DNA of 64,000 bases. Source: Mesorhizobium sp. LMG 17147 (GTDB lineage Bacteria > Pseudomonadota > Alphaproteobacteria > Rhizobiales > Rhizobiaceae). The DNA is taken from the NCBI RefSeq assembly GCF_024297145.1, contig NZ_JANCTC010000001.1, positions 372,001 to 436,000 of the forward strand. Direction: 5' to 3'. How positions within the stretch are numbered: position 1 is the stretch's first letter; every line of letters starts with the position of its first letter. The notes below the pieces were generated by a model. It did no database searches. It was given only the letters and a program-made list of their open reading frames with translations, and had not been told where the DNA came from. Of this stretch, positions 18,526 through 33,047 are shown in pieces. The translations under genes were made by a program, and so were the position numbers.

Positions 18526-20040
18526 ATGCCGACCCGTCGTCTTGCAAACGGCGTCATCGTGGAGGTGCTGGTGCCCGACCCTGGTTCTGCTGCATCGCCG
18601 GCCGCCGATCTGACCGCAGCAGAGAAGGCGCCACGCAAGCGCAGCCAGGCGGTAGTGGTCGTGCACGGCATGGGCGAGCAGCGGCCCATGGACACGTTGA
18701 GGGAGTTTGTCCAGGCCGTATGGAGCCACGATCCGGCCCGTGCACCGTTCTATGCCCATGTCGCCGATCCGGCCGACCCGATGGGTGCGAAGATCAACCA
18801 GAGCTGGATCACGCCCGACAGCCGGACCAATTCGCACGAACTCCGCCGGATCACCACGCCCTATGATGTCGATGGCCGCCGCACCGATTTCTACGAGCTT
18901 TACTGGGCCGACATCACCCAGGGCACGACCCGAAGCCGCCTTGCTGCCTGGGTGACGACCCTGCTCTGGCGCAAGCCCGCCGATATTCCGCGCGATGTGC
19001 GCAAACTCTACGTCATCACGCTTTTGGCCACCATCGTCGTCCTCGGCGCGGCGCTGGCGCTCGCAACGTCGACCTGGCAAGGCTACATCTCCTGGACGAC
19101 CGGTGTGCTTGTCACGGTTCTGGCGTCGTTCGTCATCTGGTCGGTGGACCAGTTTGGCTTGCCTTATTTCGGCGACGTCGCCGCCTATGTACGGGCCGAA
19201 GCGGCAACGGTCGAGAAACGGGCGCTTGTCCGCGAGCGTGGCCTCAAGCTGCTGAAGCGTCTCATGATGGACGATGCCTATGACCGCATGGTGCTGGTCT
19301 CGCACAGCCTCGGGTCGATCATCGCCTATGATCTGTTGCAGATCTTGTGGGCCGATTTCAGGCCTAGAAAGCTGGAAGCCATTCGCGACAAAGCGCGGCT
19401 GAAGGCGATCCACGCCGTCGACAAGGCGACGCTGGCCGCCGATGCCTCCGCCTGGCCCGACAGCCTCGATGACCTCCCCGCATTCCGGCGCAGCCAATGG
19501 GAGCTCTATCGGCAGCTTCGCGTCGGCGACGCCTATCATCCGCTGCCGTGGAAGATCAGCGATTTCGTCACGCTCGGCAGTCCGCTGACCCACAGCGAGT
19601 TCCTGGTGACCTACAACCTCGCCGAATTCAGGCGCGGCATCGCCGAGCGCCTGTTTTCGGCATGCCCACCGATCGCCGACAGGGCGGCGGGCGGGACCAT
19701 GCTCTACCAGGAAGGGCGCAGCCATTCCGGCAAGCCGCAGCGGGCGGTGCATCATGGCGCGGTGTTTGCCGCAACGCGCTGGACCAATATTTTCGACAGG
19801 GGCAATGGCTGGCTGACCGGCGACCCGATCTCAGGGCGGATGACGGAAAACTTTGGTCCCGGCGTGGAAAACATCCAGGTCGAGCTGCGCGGCTCGCTTG
19901 GCCGCGTCTTCACGCACAGGCTCTATTGGTCGCTGACGGCGAGCGGCGTCGAGGTCAACGCGCCGGCCGGCGCACAGCCGCGCTCGCACCTTGCCGTGCT
20001 GCGCGATGCAGTCGATCTCGGCCGCAAGCTGGGGGACTGA
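18526..20040 (+). CDS. alpha/beta-hydrolase-like protein with two membrane segments
   Basis: A 504-residue protein of unknown role. VVVVHGMGEQRPMD near residue 45 resembles the oxyanion-hole strand of alpha/beta hydrolases, and LVSHSLGSIIAYD near residue 262 is a good nucleophile elbow (S-H-S-L-G-S). Between them are two hydrophobic stretches (LYVITLLATIVVLGAALALA and SWTTGVLVTVLASFVIW), so the catalytic part would be anchored at the membrane. ATG 18526 is chosen because the terminator just upstream rules out the longer frame. Possible lipase or esterase. It converges with the gene at 20145. Confidence 0.65.
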   Translation: MPTRRLANGVIVEVLVPDPGSAASPAADLTAAEKAPRKRSQAVVVVHGMGEQRPMDTLREFVQAVWSHDPARAPFYAHVADPADPMGAKINQSWITPDSRTNSHELRRITTPYDVDGRRTDFYELYWADITQGTTRSRLAAWVTTLLWRKPADIPRDVRKLYVITLLATIVVLGAALALATSTWQGYISWTTGVLVTVLASFVIWSVDQFGLPYFGDVAAYVRAEAATVEKRALVRERGLKLLKRLMMDDAYDRMVLVSHSLGSIIAYDLLQILWADFRPRKLEAIRDKARLKAIHAVDKATLAADASAWPDSLDDLPAFRRSQWELYRQLRVGDAYHPLPWKISDFVTLGSPLTHSEFLVTYNLAEFRRGIAERLFSACPPIADRAAGGTMLYQEGRSHSGKPQRAVHHGAVFAATRWTNIFDRGNGWLTGDPISGRMTENFGPGVENIQVELRGSLGRVFTHRLYWSLTASGVEVNAPAGAQPRSHLAVLRDAVDLGRKLGD

Positions 20041-20144
20041 GCTATCGGCGGCGAGCAGCGCCCGACAATGCTGCGCCGGAGTTCAAGGCAAGGGTCCCCT
20101 TCGGGCGTAATCTTCCCGAAGCGGACCGAGTTCGCCTAGTCCGA

Positions 20145-21062
20145 TCAACGATTGGTCAGGAAAATTGCTTCCTCGTCGTCGCGCTGCCTGCCGCCAAGTG
20201 CTGCAGCCGCACTGGCAATGAAGGCGCCGATGACCAGCGACAGCGCGCCAATCAGCGAGAAGGTGGCGCCTGCCTTTCTGGCGGTGTCGGCCGCCTGCTG
20301 GGCCTTGACCTTGGCCTCCTGCGCTCTGGCGATTACTGCATCGACGCGAGCGGTGGCATCCGCTTCGGACAGGCCTGTACGGGCGGCCACCAGCCGCGAC
20401 AGATAGGTCTTGTCGTCGGCCGATATTTCGCCTGCTGCGGCACTCGCGATCAGAATGCGCGATGCCTGCGCCGTTGCCGCGGCGTCGCTCTCCGAGTTGG
20501 CGGCAGCGAGCCTTGCCGGATCGGCCGGGCGGAACAGCGTATCGACGAAATACGACGTGGTGTCGTTAGTCGAGGCGCCACCAGCGTTTGCAGCGGCACC
20601 TGCCGAAGCGCCCATTGCCGCGCCCGATGCCACAGTCGAAGCAGCCTGGACACCGGTACCTATCGCGGCGGAAAGCGCCGTGCCGAGCACGCCGGCGACG
20701 AGCAGCGTCGCCAGCGCCCAAGCCAGGAAACCGTGAGCGGTATCGCGGAAGAAGACCTCATCGGTGTGGATGCCGACCCATTTGGTGCGCAGGCGTCCAG
20801 CGAGGTAGCCGCCCAGGGCCGACGACAGCCACTGCACGACGATCAGCCAGACGGCGGTGGAAACGGCGAAAGTGGTGACTGACGCACCCGAGCCGGACCA
20901 TGGCGACACCATGCTCAGCCCAAGCCCGGAGCCGAGCAGCATCAAGATGAAGGTAAGCGTCGACGCAGCAAAGGCGCCGGCGACGATTGGCCCCCAGCTG
21001 ACAGCGGGGGAAGCGGATTCCGTCGGTGCGGAAACGTCGGCGCTCGTTAGGGTGGACGGCAT
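20145..21062 (-). CDS. rhizobial hypothetical membrane protein
   Basis: A 305-residue protein. It has a short N-terminal tail, then helices at about 25-50, 65-90 and 110-150 (rich in Ala/Gly: VASGAAMGASAGAAANAGGAS), a soluble stretch with an Ala-rich coiled region (DAVIARAQEAKVKAQQAADTARKAG), and a final helix (FSLIGALSLVIGAFIASAAAAL). Similar proteins in Mesorhizobium are often labelled PhnA-like, but I see no feature that supports a phosphonate role. It begins nine bases after the stop of the 25-residue peptide gene, with AGGTAGGGGG as ribosome site, so the two form an operon. Confidence 0.65.
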   Translation of the reverse strand: MPSTLTSADVSAPTESASPAVSWGPIVAGAFAASTLTFILMLLGSGLGLSMVSPWSGSGASVTTFAVSTAVWLIVVQWLSSALGGYLAGRLRTKWVGIHTDEVFFRDTAHGFLAWALATLLVAGVLGTALSAAIGTGVQAASTVASGAAMGASAGAAANAGGASTNDTTSYFVDTLFRPADPARLAAANSESDAAATAQASRILIASAAAGEISADDKTYLSRLVAARTGLSEADATARVDAVIARAQEAKVKAQQAADTARKAGATFSLIGALSLVIGAFIASAAAALGGRQRDDEEAIFLTNR

Positions 21063-21071
21063 CGAAGCCCC

Positions 21072-21149
21072 CTACCTTGCAAACAGCATGATCAGAATAA
21101 TGATCGGAATCGGGACTCCGAGAAGCCAGAGCAAAATGCCACGTCCCAT
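21072..21149 (-). CDS. 25-residue membrane peptide gene
   Basis: A very short ORF encoding MGRGILLWLLGVPIPIIILI followed by MLFAR. A strong ribosome site (AGGAGG, six bases before ATG 21149) and tight coupling to the next gene (nine bases) argue that it is translated. It would form a single helix with a central PxP kink and positive ends. Small hydrophobic peptides starting MGRG-LLWLLG-PIPIIILI recur in rhizobia as I recall them, without known function. A candidate sigma-EcfG -35 box (GGAAC) lies upstream, but the -10 (CATT after 16 bases) departs from consensus CGTT. Confidence 0.65.
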   Translation of the reverse strand: MGRGILLWLLGVPIPIIILIMLFAR

Positions 21150-21307
21150 GGATGCCTCCTGCGGCGATTGTGATCAACTACAATGCCTTGAAAGCCTTTC
21201 CGTTCCGGTGGTCCTGCTGATCTCTGTTGCTTGCAACAATCGGCATCGGTGCGCCAAGGCGCACCAATGCACCTCATGCCTGCTGGCTGGGGATCTGAGA
21301 TCGTGGC

Positions 21308-26592
<5,285 letters not shown>

Positions 26593-26650
26593 TCCATCTC
26601 TTTATGGCATGAGCAAGTGATGGCATCGGCAAGCTCGGCCGTTCGCGTTG

Positions 26651-27247
26651 TCAGCCGACCCGCATCGCCTTCAGCGCTTCGCTCCAGCGGAACAACTCGT
26701 CCAGCATGGTCCTGGCCCCGCCGAGCACCTGCTCGCTGGGCAGGAAGGCGCCGGTCTCGTCGAGCAGCTTCTGGTACATCGGCAGCGCCACGCCCTCCGG
26801 GATCGGCATGACGCCGACCGCGGTCAGCAACGGTTTGACTGCCTGCGCCGCTCGCAAGCCGCCGGAGACACCGCCGTAGCTGAGGATGGCGGCCGGCTTG
26901 TATCGCCATTCCCTGAGCAGGTAGTCGACCGCGTTGACGATCGCGGGAGCGGCGAAATAATTGTATTCCGGCGCTACGAAGACGAATGCGTCGGCGGCGT
27001 CGATTGCTTTCGACCAGGCTTTCGTGTGGCTGTTTTCGTATTTGCCGAGTCTCGGATGATGCGGCTCGTCCAGCACCGGCAGGTTGAAGGCGGCGATATC
27101 GGTGAGCAACGGCTCGAATTTGCCGTGTTCGCGCGCAAAGCTTTCCAGCCACTTTGCGAAAATCGGTCCGGCGCGGCCCGGCCGCGTGCTGCCGATGATG
27201 ACGTTCAACTGGTGCTTCAAAGCGGGGCTCCTGCCGGTTTCTGACAT
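26651..27247 (-). CDS. NADPH-dependent FMN reductase family protein
   Basis: A flavodoxin-fold reductase of about 198 residues. IIGSTRPGRAGPIF near the start is the FMN-phosphate loop and FVFVAPEYNYFAAPAIVNAVDYL holds the conserved PEYN motif. ATG 27247 follows AGGTGG by 11 bases; GTG 27262, in frame, would add MAAPQ and is the other possible start. Expected to reduce FMN or quinones with NAD(P)H. It diverges from the P450 gene, and a role as electron donor to that enzyme is possible but unproved. Confidence 0.82.
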   Translation of the reverse strand: MSETGRSPALKHQLNVIIGSTRPGRAGPIFAKWLESFAREHGKFEPLLTDIAAFNLPVLDEPHHPRLGKYENSHTKAWSKAIDAADAFVFVAPEYNYFAAPAIVNAVDYLLREWRYKPAAILSYGGVSGGLRAAQAVKPLLTAVGVMPIPEGVALPMYQKLLDETGAFLPSEQVLGGARTMLDELFRWSEALKAMRVG

Positions 27248-27405
27248 CTGTGGTGCTGCCACCTAAGACACGCAGCCGGACACAGCAAGCAGGCACTTTC
27301 CGGTGCCCGGGTCACATTCCAGAGAGCGGATGCTTCGCCTTGTCGTCCGCTCACATGGACGCCTGCCTTGCCCGCCACTACATTGAGGTGTCAGCGGAGC
27401 AAGTC

Positions 27406-28779
27406 ATGGACAGTCAGCCCGTCCCCTTCGTCCCGCCGGCGCCGAAGCCGCGCACCGCGCCGCCCTCGACGCTGGAGATGATCCGCATCGTCTACCGCAA
27501 TCCGCTCGAGCTGTGGGGCGAGCCGACCTACAACGAGCCCTGGATTTCGGTGACCGGCATCGGTGGGCCGCTGGTCATCGCCAACGATCCCGGCCTCATT
27601 CGCCACGTGCTGGTCGATAACGCCAAGAACTACAAGATGGCGACGGTTCGCCAGCTGATCCTGCGGCCGATCCTGCGCGACGGCTTGCTGACCGCCGAGG
27701 GCGAGGTGTGGAGGCGTTCACGCAAGGCGATGGCGCCGGTGTTCACGCCGCGCCATATCTTCGGTTTTGCCGAGCCGATGCTGAGGCGCACGCGGGAGTT
27801 CGTCATGCGCTACGAGGGCGGCGGTACGTTCGACATCGCTCACGACATGACGCTGCTTACCTTTGACATCCTGGCCGAGACGCTGTTTTCCGGTGAGATT
27901 TCAGGCGAGCCGGGCAGCTTTGCCAAGGAGATCGACCGCCTGTTCGAGACCATGGGTCGGGTCGATCCACTCGACCTTTTGCGGGCACCCGATTGGCTGC
28001 CGCGTCTGACCCGCATCCGCGGCCGCAAGACCATGGCCTACTTCCGCAAGATCGTCACCGACACGGTGCAAATGCGCGAGGCGCGGTTGAAGCGTGATCC
28101 GGACACGGTGCCGCAGGATTTTCTCACGCTGCTGTTGAGGGCGGAGGGACCGGGCGGGCTAACCCGGTCCGAGGTCGAGGACAACATCATCACCTTCATC
28201 GGCGCTGGCCACGAGACTACGGCCAGGGCGCTCGGCTGGACGCTCTACTGCCTTGCCGAAGCGCCGTGGGAGCGCGAAAAGATCGAGCACGAGATCGATG
28301 CCGTGCTGGCGCGTGAGCCCGACCCGACGAAATGGCTCGACGCCATGCCGCTCACCCGTGCCGCCTTCGAAGAGGCGCTCAGGCTCTATCCGCCGGCGCC
28401 ATCGATCAACCGCGAACCGATCGAGCCCGAAACCTGGAACGGCCTCTACATACCGCGGCGTGCCGCGGTGCTGGTGATGCCGTGGGTCGTCCACCGCCAT
28501 CGCAAGCTGTGGGACAGGCCCGACGCCTTCATGCCGGAACGTTTCCATCCGGGGAATCGCGAAAAGATCGACCGTTTCCAGTATTTGCCGTTCGGCGCCG
28601 GGCCTCGCGTCTGCATCGGCGCCAGCTTCGCCATGCAGGAGGCAATCATCGCGTTGGCGATCATGCTTTCGCGCTATCGTTTCGATACCACCGCGCAAAC
28701 CCGACCCTGGCCGGTGCAGAAGCTGACGACGCAGCCGCAAGGCGGGCTGCCGATGCAGGTTACCAGACGCGCGCCTTAG
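27406..28779 (+). CDS. cytochrome P450
   Basis: A 457-residue heme monooxygenase. The I-helix oxygen motif GAGHETTARAL, the K-helix EEALRLYPPAPS (E-x-x-R) and the heme-binding loop FGAGPRVCIGASFA with its axial Cys are all intact. ATG 27406 (MDSQPVPFVPPAPKPR) is preferred over the longer upstream frame because it follows AGCGGAG and gives the typical Pro-rich lead. No membrane anchor is seen, so it should be soluble and need separate redox partners; no ferredoxin gene is adjacent. Substrate unknown. Confidence 0.93.
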   Translation: MDSQPVPFVPPAPKPRTAPPSTLEMIRIVYRNPLELWGEPTYNEPWISVTGIGGPLVIANDPGLIRHVLVDNAKNYKMATVRQLILRPILRDGLLTAEGEVWRRSRKAMAPVFTPRHIFGFAEPMLRRTREFVMRYEGGGTFDIAHDMTLLTFDILAETLFSGEISGEPGSFAKEIDRLFETMGRVDPLDLLRAPDWLPRLTRIRGRKTMAYFRKIVTDTVQMREARLKRDPDTVPQDFLTLLLRAEGPGGLTRSEVEDNIITFIGAGHETTARALGWTLYCLAEAPWEREKIEHEIDAVLAREPDPTKWLDAMPLTRAAFEEALRLYPPAPSINREPIEPETWNGLYIPRRAAVLVMPWVVHRHRKLWDRPDAFMPERFHPGNREKIDRFQYLPFGAGPRVCIGASFAMQEAIIALAIMLSRYRFDTTAQTRPWPVQKLTTQPQGGLPMQVTRRAP

Positions 28780-28800
28780 GCAACCGGACGTCCGTTCGTG

Positions 28801-29775
28801 TTATGCGGCGGACTTGCGCTGGAACTGGCCGGCGGCGCGGTAGCGCCAGAGATAGCTTGGCAGGATGGTTCCGATCGAACGCGGCTGGATACCGAGGCCG
28901 GCGAGCGTCCTGTTGTCCTTGACGGCGTCATCCGACACGACATTGTGCTGGCGCAACAGCAGGACCTGGTCCTTGGTCAACAACGGATTGGGCAGCAGCC
29001 CGAGAATTGATGCCTGGAGGTTCGCCAGCCACCATGGCACGGGCAGCAAAAACCGCTTGCGTTCGATGATGACGAGCAGCTCTTGCATGCATTCCTTAAA
29101 GGTAAGCACCTGCGGCCCGCCGAGTTCATAGATCCGGCCGCCCTGGACCTTGCCGTCGACCGAGTGCGCCACCGCCTCGGCGACGTCGCCGACATAGACC
29201 GGCTGGAATTTCGTCTGCCCGCCGCCGATCAGCGGCAGCACTGGGGAAAAGCGGGCCATGTTGGCAAAGCGGTTGAAGAAACCGTCCTCCGGCCCGAAAT
29301 TGATCGATGGCCGCAAGATCACGGCGTCTTGGACCGTCTCAAGAACGGCCTTTTCGCCGAGCGCCTTGGTCCGCGCGTAGTCCGATTGCGCGTGGAGGTC
29401 CGCTCCCAGAGCCGAGATGTGGGTGAGGCCGGCGCCGACGGCGCGCGCCGCTTCGGCAATAGCGCGCGCGCCGAACTCGTGGACGGCAGTAAATTTCTGC
29501 CGGCCGGCCTCATGCGCGATCGCCACCAGATTGACGACATGGTCGGCGCCTTGCACGGCGCGGTCGACCGACCAGCGCACCCGGACATTGGCCTGCACCG
29601 GCTGGATCTGCCCGACATTGCCAAGCGGTTGCAAATGACCGGCGAGATCGGGCCGGCGGCAGGCAACCCGGATGCGGTAGCCGCGCTTGGCCAGCGCCCG
29701 CACGACATGACGACCGACAAAGCCGGAGCCGCCGAAAACGACGACGAGCTTTGGGGTCTGAAGGATTTCGGTCAT
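28801..29775 (-). CDS. NAD-dependent epimerase/NDUFA9-like (complex I accessory) protein
   Basis: A 324-residue extended short-chain dehydrogenase of the NDUFA9 type. LVVVFGGSGFVGRHVVRALAKRG at the N-terminus is the nucleotide-binding loop (GGSGFVG), followed by ISALGADLHAQSDYARTKALGE, which contains the Y-x-x-x-K pair. ATG 29775 has GGAG upstream and MTEILQTPKLVVV is the usual opening; ATG 29823 in the same frame is less likely. Related proteins in Alphaproteobacteria are counterparts of the mitochondrial complex I subunit and bind NADPH. It ends 21 bases from the stop of the convergent P450 gene. Confidence 0.85.
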   Translation of the reverse strand: MTEILQTPKLVVVFGGSGFVGRHVVRALAKRGYRIRVACRRPDLAGHLQPLGNVGQIQPVQANVRVRWSVDRAVQGADHVVNLVAIAHEAGRQKFTAVHEFGARAIAEAARAVGAGLTHISALGADLHAQSDYARTKALGEKAVLETVQDAVILRPSINFGPEDGFFNRFANMARFSPVLPLIGGGQTKFQPVYVGDVAEAVAHSVDGKVQGGRIYELGGPQVLTFKECMQELLVIIERKRFLLPVPWWLANLQASILGLLPNPLLTKDQVLLLRQHNVVSDDAVKDNRTLAGLGIQPRSIGTILPSYLWRYRAAGQFQRKSAA

Positions 29776-30018
29776 GGCTGGCTCCGGCGGGCTATCCAGA
29801 TGGCTTGATTGAAGCCGTTTCATAGTCGGTTTCGCGCCAAAGGCAAAGGGCGACCATAGGTCGCCCGGCACTGTTGAAGCATGATTTTCCGGATCCGTTC
29901 GAAATGGCAGAAAACGCCGCCGAGGCCCGGCTTTACGGCAACTCCATTAGGAACAGGAACCTTTGTTCGGTAGGCGATTTTAGATGCATGATTTGATTCC
30001 GAATGGAGGATATTGCCG

Positions 30019-30291
30019 ATGACGACAAAACGCGTTGCGATCTTCGCTCTGGCTTTCGCAACAGGCTGCAGCATTGGTGCCCCGGCATTCGCGGCAAACC
30101 GGCATCACCACCAAGCGCAACCCGATCGCTACGTTCCCGCCAACGGCGACATCATCGACATTCTGTTCGGTGGCCCGCGCTACTATGACAACCACCTGTT
30201 CACGACGGCCGCCGAACCCTGCTCCTACAACAGGGTAGGACCGGACGCGAATGCGGTGAACGTCATCAACGATCATCATTGCGGGAAGTAG
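30019..30291 (+). CDS. small secreted protein of unknown function
   Basis: A 90-residue protein with a clear Sec signal peptide (KRVAIFALAFATGCSIGAPAFAA) and a mature part of about 64 residues with a His cluster (NRHHHQAQ). It also has DIIDILFGGPRYYDNH and two Cys (EPCSYNRV, DHHCGK) that could form a disulfide. ATG 30019 has GGAGG nine bases upstream. No family recognised. The 243 bp upstream contain no other gene; a GGAACAGGAAC repeat is present but no matching -10 was found. Confidence 0.65.
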   Translation: MTTKRVAIFALAFATGCSIGAPAFAANRHHHQAQPDRYVPANGDIIDILFGGPRYYDNHLFTTAAEPCSYNRVGPDANAVNVINDHHCGK

Positions 30292-30345
30292 GCTCGCGCT
30301 CCCGGATCGGCCGGCCTCTGCCGCTCATCCGACAAACGAATTTCT

Positions 30346-31347
30346 TTAGGACGAATAGCGCGCGGCGAATTCGGAAATGCGTTGCACCACGGCTTTCGGC
30401 ACGCTTATGCCGCGCGCCGCCGCCTTCTCTGCCGCTTCTGCCCGGGCACGCCCCGGCACATGCACGCCATAGCGCCGCCGCAACCTGTCGAGCTGGTCCT
30501 TCATCCGTTTCTCGAAGTCCGGATCGAGCAGCTTGGGCTCGACGGCGAGCACGAACAGGCCGGTCCCCGGACTGTCCGGCCCGCCGCTGAACCATGGCGC
30601 ATCGAGCGACCAGTTGGCGCCCGACAGGCCCGCAGCCAGCACCTCGACCATCAGCGCGATGTTGGCGCCGCGCTGGCCGCCGAAGGCAAGCATGGCGCCT
30701 TTCATGGCGGCTGCCGGGTCCGTGGTTGGATTGCCGCTGGCGTCCAGTGCCCAGCCTTCGGGGATCTTCTTGCCGTCCTCGGCCGCCTTGCGGATGTTGA
30801 CGAAGGCGGTGGCGCTCGACGACTGGTCGATGACCAGCGGCGCCCCGTCCGTGGTGGGTGCGGCAAAGGACATCGGATTGGTGCAGTAGACCGGCTTGAT
30901 CGAGCCCGAGCCGGCAAGCACGGCCGGTCCGTTGGTGGCGGCGAACGACACTAATCCCTGCGCGGCCAGCCGTCCGGTGAAATAGCCGAGCGCGCCGCAG
31001 GTATAAGCATTCTTCTGCGAAAAGATGGCGACGCCGAACAGCCGCGCCGCCTTGGCGAGGTCATCGATCGTGCGGTCGAAACCGGTATGCGCTAAGCCGC
31101 CGCGCGCATCGGAAAGATAGACCGCGAGTGCCGGCCTGGTGATCACCGGATCGGCGTTGCCGTCGATACGGCCAGCTTCCAGTGCTTCGAGATAATCGAT
31201 GAAGTGCGACAGCCCGACTGTCGACAGTCCTTCAGCCTCGGCCGCGACGATCGAGGCAGCCAGCGACTGCGCCGCCTCTTCGTTGGCGCCGGCGCCAAGT
31301 GCGGCCATCCGGCACAGCCCTGTCGCCTGGTCGAGACTGAGTTGCAT
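30346..31347 (-). CDS. Ldh family oxidoreductase (malate/lactate or cyclic-imine reductase type)
   Basis: A 333-residue NAD(P)-dependent enzyme of the type II malate/L-lactate dehydrogenase family, which includes ureidoglycolate dehydrogenase and delta-1-piperideine-2-carboxylate/pyrroline-2-carboxylate reductase (DpkA). Typical blocks are LSTVGLSHFIDYLEAL with the catalytic-type SH pair, NTYTCGALGYF-like NAYTCGALGYF, and TNPMSFAAPT. It starts 34 bases after the ABC permease gene on the same strand, so it is the last gene of the importer operon. In an arginine/opine context reduction of a cyclic imine is plausible, but this is inference. Confidence 0.82.
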   Translation of the reverse strand: MQLSLDQATGLCRMAALGAGANEEAAQSLAASIVAAEAEGLSTVGLSHFIDYLEALEAGRIDGNADPVITRPALAVYLSDARGGLAHTGFDRTIDDLAKAARLFGVAIFSQKNAYTCGALGYFTGRLAAQGLVSFAATNGPAVLAGSGSIKPVYCTNPMSFAAPTTDGAPLVIDQSSSATAFVNIRKAAEDGKKIPEGWALDASGNPTTDPAAAMKGAMLAFGGQRGANIALMVEVLAAGLSGANWSLDAPWFSGGPDSPGTGLFVLAVEPKLLDPDFEKRMKDQLDRLRRRYGVHVPGRARAEAAEKAAARGISVPKAVVQRISEFAARYSS

Positions 31348-31380
31348 GGCAGCTGCCCTGAATTCGCGACTTTAACAGCC

Positions 31381-32190
31381 TTAGCCTAGCTTGCTCGGGA
31401 TCCGCGCCTCGAGCCTGCGGAAACCGAACACCAGGATACCGGTGATGGACATATAGACCAACGCCAGAAGCAGCAAGGGTTCGTAGGTGATGAATAAATC
31501 CTGGCGCACCCGCGAGGCTACGGCATAGATGTCGACCATAGTTATCGTTGCCACCAGCGGTGTCGCTTTCAGCTGGAGAACAGTTTCACCCGCCAGCGTC
31601 GGCAGTGCCCGGCTGATCGCCTGCGGGAGCCATATGCGCCTGAAGATTTTCCAACGGCTCATGCCGAAAGCGCGGGCCGCTTCGAGTTGGCCAAGCGGTA
31701 CCCCGGCGAAGGCGCCACGCATTACTTCGCCTTCATAGCCGGCATACGAGATCGTCAGAGAAAGAACGGCGTAGGGCCATGCCTGCCTTAGAATGGGCCA
31801 GAGGAACGACTCGCGTATCCAAGGAAATTGCGGAAACAGCGAACCCAGTCCGTAGTAGAGCAGCCAGAGCTGGAGCAGCAGCGGCGTGCCGCGAATAATC
31901 GTGCAGAACACCTTGGCCGGCACACTCAAGATCGGCGGGCCGATCACCTGCGCAAGGCCGAGGGGAATGGCCAGCGCGATGCCCAGCACCGACGTTACCA
32001 CAAGCAGCCAGATGGTCCGCCATATGCCTTGCAAAGCAAGCGGCAGATAGGCCGGCAGCCAATCCCAGCGCATGAGGAAAATCGATGCCACTACGACAAC
32101 CAGCGCGATCAGGATCAGCGCTATGCGGTGTGGCTGCATCCACAGCGAGGCCCGTGCGGCGGCGTCAATGACCGGAGTTTCGGCGGCCAT
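31381..32190 (-). CDS. polar amino acid ABC transporter permease (HisM/OccM type)
   Basis: A 269-residue inner-membrane subunit. It has an N-terminal helix followed by the HisM-type core (FCTIIRGTPLLLQLWLLYYG) and the EAA loop, GQLEAARAFGMSRWKIFRRIWLPQA, that contacts the ATPase. ATG 32190 shares its A with the stop of the preceding permease gene (TGATG), so translation is coupled. Pairs with the HisQ/OccQ-like subunit to import a basic amino acid or opine. Confidence 0.9.
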   Translation of the reverse strand: MAAETPVIDAAARASLWMQPHRIALILIALVVVVASIFLMRWDWLPAYLPLALQGIWRTIWLLVVTSVLGIALAIPLGLAQVIGPPILSVPAKVFCTIIRGTPLLLQLWLLYYGLGSLFPQFPWIRESFLWPILRQAWPYAVLSLTISYAGYEGEVMRGAFAGVPLGQLEAARAFGMSRWKIFRRIWLPQAISRALPTLAGETVLQLKATPLVATITMVDIYAVASRVRQDLFITYEPLLLLALVYMSITGILVFGFRRLEARIPSKLG

Positions 32191-32978
32191 CAATGCGATC
32201 CTGCGATCGAGGGCATGCCGCGTCGTGCCCAGCGCTCAACGCGCCCGATAGCGATGTTGGAGACGAGCGTCAGCACGAGATAGAGCGCGCCCGCCGCCAT
32301 GAAGAAAGTGAAATAAGCCTTCGTCGCGCCGGCTGCCGTCCGTGTGGTTTGGGTCAGTTCATTAACGCCGACGATCGCGAGAAGCGCGGTGTCCTTGGTG
32401 GCGATCAGCCACAGATTTGCCAACCCCGGAATGGCGAAGGGCAGCATCGCCGGCAGCGTTATGCGCCTGAGAAGCAGGCCGGGAGGCATTCCATACGCCC
32501 GGGCGGCTTCGATCTGGCCTTGCGGAATGGCGCGGATCGCGCCGCGCAAGACTTCGGTGGAGTAGGCGCCCTGCACGACCCCGAGCACACCTATGCCGGC
32601 GACAACCCCGTTGATATCGATCGCGGCATAGCCGAGCGCGGTAAGCAACTGGTTGATGAGGTCGGTACCAGCGAAATAAAGCAGCAGGATCAGGACCAAC
32701 TCGGGCACGGCGCGGACCACTGTGGTGTAGACTTCCAGCAGGTCACGGACCACCGGCCCGCCATAGAGCTTGCCATAGGCGCCGCCGACGCCGATCACAA
32801 GACCGACCCCAAAGGAACCGAAGGCAATTCCGACCGAGTTTGCCAGCCCGTGCAGAAGGTTGAGACCCCTGCCGTTCGGCGGTTCGAAGGACAGCAATTC
32901 CAGCGAACTGGCTCCGAACATGGTGGCGAGAACGTCGCTCAGCTTATGTCCCCCTGGACTTCCGGGTTGAGGCGCCAA
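32190..32978 (-). CDS. polar amino acid ABC transporter permease (HisQ/OccQ type)
   Basis: Up to 262 residues, with VVRAVPELVLILLLYFAG and the ATPase-contact loop GQIEAARAYGMPPGLLLRRITLPAM. The start is uncertain. TTG 32978 opens the frame but lies beside the hairpin at 32985-33037 and has no ribosome site; GGGGGAC precedes a CTG codon (LSDVLATMFGAS) by a few bases; ATG 32921 is a third choice. The coding part from LSDVLATMFG onward is secure. Middle gene of the importer operon. Confidence 0.85.
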   Translation of the reverse strand: MAPQPGSPGGHKLSDVLATMFGASSLELLSFEPPNGRGLNLLHGLANSVGIAFGSFGVGLVIGVGGAYGKLYGGPVVRDLLEVYTTVVRAVPELVLILLLYFAGTDLINQLLTALGYAAIDINGVVAGIGVLGVVQGAYSTEVLRGAIRAIPQGQIEAARAYGMPPGLLLRRITLPAMLPFAIPGLANLWLIATKDTALLAIVGVNELTQTTRTAAGATKAYFTFFMAAGALYLVLTLVSNIAIGRVERWARRGMPSIAGSH

Positions 32979-32984
32979 TGATGT

Positions 32985-33037
32985 ATCAAGCCGGACGTGC
33001 CCTCGCGACGATGGCGGCTAGGCCTGCCCGGCTTGAT
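32985..33037 (-). other. intercistronic hairpin after the amino acid binding-protein gene
   Basis: ATCAAGCCGG (32985-32994) is the exact reverse complement of CCGGCTTGAT (33028-33037), a ten-pair stem with a 33-base loop that can fold further. It lies between the stop of the binding-protein gene and the first permease gene. Hairpins here commonly stabilise the upstream message, so the binding protein is made in excess. Confidence 0.6.
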
Positions 33038-33047
33038 GCCGCTGCCG

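Noticed and set aside
20099-20121. CTTCGGG/CCCGAAG hairpin between convergent genes as a terminator
   Set aside because: Only seven pairs and no T run on either side; too weak to list.
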